From NCBI RefSeq assembly GCF_000485595.1, contig NW_014577065.1, positions 667,559 to 690,683 of the forward strand: 23,125 bases of DNA, in the 5' to 3' direction. Numbering within the stretch: the stretch's first letter is position 1; every line of letters starts with the position of its first letter. Source of the stretch: Priapulus caudatus (lineage: Eukaryota > Priapulida > Priapulimorpha > Priapulimorphida > Priapulidae). A model generated the notes under the pieces. It was not told the origin of the DNA, did not search any database, and worked only from the letters and a program-made list of their open reading frames with translations. Shown here piece after piece: positions 20,505 to 23,125 of the stretch. The position numbers and the translations under genes are program-made.

Positions 20505-21962
20505 TATAATACTTGCCGCGACAGAGACAATGCTCGCCACGGAGATAATATTCTTCGCAGTGAAGACAATGCTCGTTGCCACAGTGACAACGCTTGTCGC
20601 TACAAAGACAATGCTCGTTGCCACAGTGACAACACTTGTCGCTACAAAGACAATGCTTGTTGCCACAGTAACAACGCTTGTCGCTACAAAGACAATGCTC
20701 GTTGCCACAGTGACAACTGCTTGTCGCTACAAAGACAATGTCGTTTGCCAGCAGAGACAACGCTTTGTCGCTACAAAGACAATGCTCGTTTGCCACAGAG
20801 ACAACGCTTGTCGCTACACAAGACAATGCTCGTTGCCACAGTGACAACACTTGTCGCTACAAAGACAATGCTCGTGCCACAGTAACAACGCTTGTCGCTA
20901 CAAAAGACCAATGCTCGTTGCCCAGAGACAACGCTTGTCGTACTACAAAGACAATGCTGGTTGCCACAGAGACAACGCTTGTCGGCTACAAAGACAATGC
21001 TCGTTGCCACAGTGACAATGCTTGTACGCTACAGAGATAACATTCTCGTAGTGAAGACAACAATCGTTTGCCACAGTGACAACGCTTGTCGCTACGGAGG
21101 TAATATCTTTGCATTGTGTGAAAACAACAATCTTGCCACAGCGACAACGCTTGTCGCTATGGAGATAATATTCTTCTTAGTGGAGACAACAATCTTTGCC
21201 ACAGTGATAACGCTTGTCGCTACAAAGACAATGCTCGTTGCCACAGTGACAACGCTTGTCGCTACGGAGATAATATTCTTCGTAGTGAAGACAACAATCA
21301 TTGCCACAGCGACAACGCTTGTCGCTACAGAGATAATATTCTTCGTAGTGAAGACAACAATCATTGTCAGCAGTGATAACGCTTGTCGCTACAAAGACAA
21401 TGCTCGTTGCCACAGTTTGACAACCAGCTTGTCGCTACGGAGATAACATTCTTCGTAGTGAAGACAATGCTCGTTGCCACAGTGACAATGCTTGTCGCTA
21501 TAGAGATAATATTCTTCGTAGTGAAGACAACAATCGTTGCCACAGTGACAACGCTTGTTGCTACGGAGATAACATTCTTCGCAGTGAAGACAATGCTCGT
21601 TGCCACAGTGACAACGCTTGTCGCTACAGAGATAATATTCTTCGCAGTGAAGACAATGCTCGTTGCCACAGTGACAATGCTTGTCGCTACAGAGATAAAT
21701 ATCTTCATGTAGTGAAAGACAATGCTCGTTGCCACAGCGACAACGCCTTGTCGCTACGGAGATAATTATTCTTCGCTGTGAAGACAACAATCGTATACCA
21801 ACAGTGACAATGCTTGTTGCTACGGAGATAATACTTCTTAGTGCGAGACAATGCTCGTTCCACATGACACGCTCTCGCTCACAAAAGACAATGCTTGTCA
21901 CTACAGAAAGACAATGCCTGTTGCTACGCGAAGACAAATTGCTCATCGCAGAAGAGACGATG
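20505..21962 (+). repeat. 21-bp monomer minisatellite with higher-order structure
   Basis: The array is built from 21-bp monomers of four kinds. A begins GTTGCCACAGTGACAACGCT, B begins GTCGCTACAAAGACAATGCT, C begins GTCGCTACGGAGATAATATT, and D begins TTCGTAGTGAAGACAACAAT. In 20560-21020 the order is mainly A-B repeated (42-bp dimers). In 21060-21720 it is A-B mixed with A-C-D (63-bp trimers). Copies at 20700-21060 and 21700-21960 carry many one-base indels. Since 21 is a multiple of three, open frames run through on both strands, for example ...TTLVATKTMLVATV.... No start context, splice structure or known domain supports a protein. Confidence 0.95.
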
Positions 21963-23125
21963 CAGCGTATGGCAGAGATGCATACACATATTTGAAAGGC
22001 AATCTTTGTAGTTTGCTGGCCACAAATTACTAGTTGCGAAGGGTCACGTAGTTGACCCGAGTTTGCTTAGGGCCGGTCGCAGCATGCCCCGGGAAAATAT
22101 TTTGATTTCTGAGAATGAATTTCGCTGGGCATTCTGGGGCTAAAAAATGACAATAAATTGACTTTTTTTTTTCGATTACAGTGAAATTCGGAGTTTTGAA
22201 ATACAAACTGGTGCGCAAAAGGGAAATAGAAATTCGTATAAAATACGGTAACAATCGTAAGTGTTTTGGCATCTCTGACGTTGGCCACACGCAACCCGGT
22301 GATGATCGAGCGAAAATGGCACAGTCGCCCGACGCATAGGTAATTTCAGCGAGGATCATTTACGCGGGCAGCTGCGCGACGAAGATTTCACGACTTCCAA
22401 TCTGCCCCCTGGCCCACCGGCAACGCCCCGCATTCGCTGATTAATACCCTCCCCGCAGGCGCAGCGACCTCGCCACTAGAACAATTATCGCGAATAAATA
22501 AGCGCCATTGATATGCAATGTTGATCGATCTTAAGAAGTAACTGGCACCTTGTGTAGTAATAAGTACACTTAGCCGCTTATAGCCAAACGGCGTATTAGT
22601 TTGGCCAATTATCAGTTCTGGTTACATAAGAAAATGTCTAATTGAAATCGCCGCAGTCCACAAATCAGATTGTTTACAGGTTTCAAACGGCCGCTGCGCG
22701 GCGAAAGCGCGTGTGATACAGGATTTATAGTGCAGGCGTGGACAGTTTTCGCACGCAATGCTCCGGCCGAACGCAATGCTATCATCAGTGATGTTCGTAA
22801 AACATGGACGCGTCGTGATAAGGAATCTTTTTGTCAGGGCTGTCCCAGTGCGTCCGTGATTCAGTAGCGTGTGTTTACATTATTCCATGTTTAAGTCCGT
22901 GCCGATGGTTACAACGAGCAACCGCTGACCACGCTCCGTTTCATCTGGCGTCCAAAACATAAGGGCCGCACAAATGGTTACTTCATCGCTTGACTCCTGG
23001 ATGCATTTACGGCCACGAAATGATACGTTGATACATAGCAACAACCGATTTCAAGTCTTGTTTGTAATGTAAACCAGCAGTGATATGACAAACTAAATAC
23101 GCTGTTTGGCACTATAAGGTAAAAT
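21963..23125. other. no gene seen
   Basis: Mixed sequence to the window edge. Open frames at 22030-22359 (minus) and 22670-22867 (plus) show no recognisable domain, splice context or codon bias that would support a gene. Confidence 0.45.

Noticed and set aside
22670-22867. 65-codon plus-strand frame
   Set aside because: No known domain, no codon bias or splice context that separates it from chance.

Overview
This is animal nuclear DNA from an invertebrate, most likely an arthropod. The evidence is spliced exons with GT...AG introns, very high microsatellite and minisatellite content, and several large inverted-repeat elements. There is no bacterial-style operon, CRISPR array, rRNA or convincing tRNA. 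The arthropod guess rests on a few residues (VLGKN-type sequence in the CaMKII hub) and is an inference.

The one gene I can identify is the 3' end of calcium/calmodulin-dependent protein kinase II on the minus strand. Three intact exons (19066-19141, 18763-18857, 16138-16252) join in phase and encode most of the C-terminal hub (association) domain. A fourth, terminal exon (14022-14182) carries QSEET and KWQNVHFHRSG but is broken by reading-frame shifts. The kinase, regulatory and linker exons must lie beyond the right end of the window; I could not find them between 19142 and 23125. The last CaMKII intron holds a 40-bp minisatellite of about 1.5 kb that starts some 30 bp from the splice donor. 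The next intron upstream begins with a diverged ~70-bp tandem repeat. A third array, built on 21-bp monomers, lies upstream of the gene part seen here (20505-21960).

The left part (1-5800) is dominated by CA-rich, ACGC-type and GA-type simple repeats, with a 16-bp minisatellite at 4790-4990. One unrecognised but coding-like minus-strand exon candidate lies at about 3875-4078. From 5945 to 6850 three inverted-repeat (MITE or foldback-like) elements sit one after another. From 6850 to 13300 there are scattered simple repeats, GC-rich stretches with possible regulatory motifs (CRE, NRF1-like, CTCF-like) and no gene I can support. The region 13245-14021, downstream of the CaMKII stop, is GC- and CpG-rich with two adjacent small hairpins.

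Long open frames over the repeats (for example across 14707-16137, 862-1710 and 20440-21946) are by-products of repeat units that lack stop codons, and I do not annotate them as genes. The irregular copies in parts of the 40-bp and 21-bp arrays, together with the frame breaks in the nearby terminal CaMKII exon, suggest local uncorrected sequencing or assembly indels.
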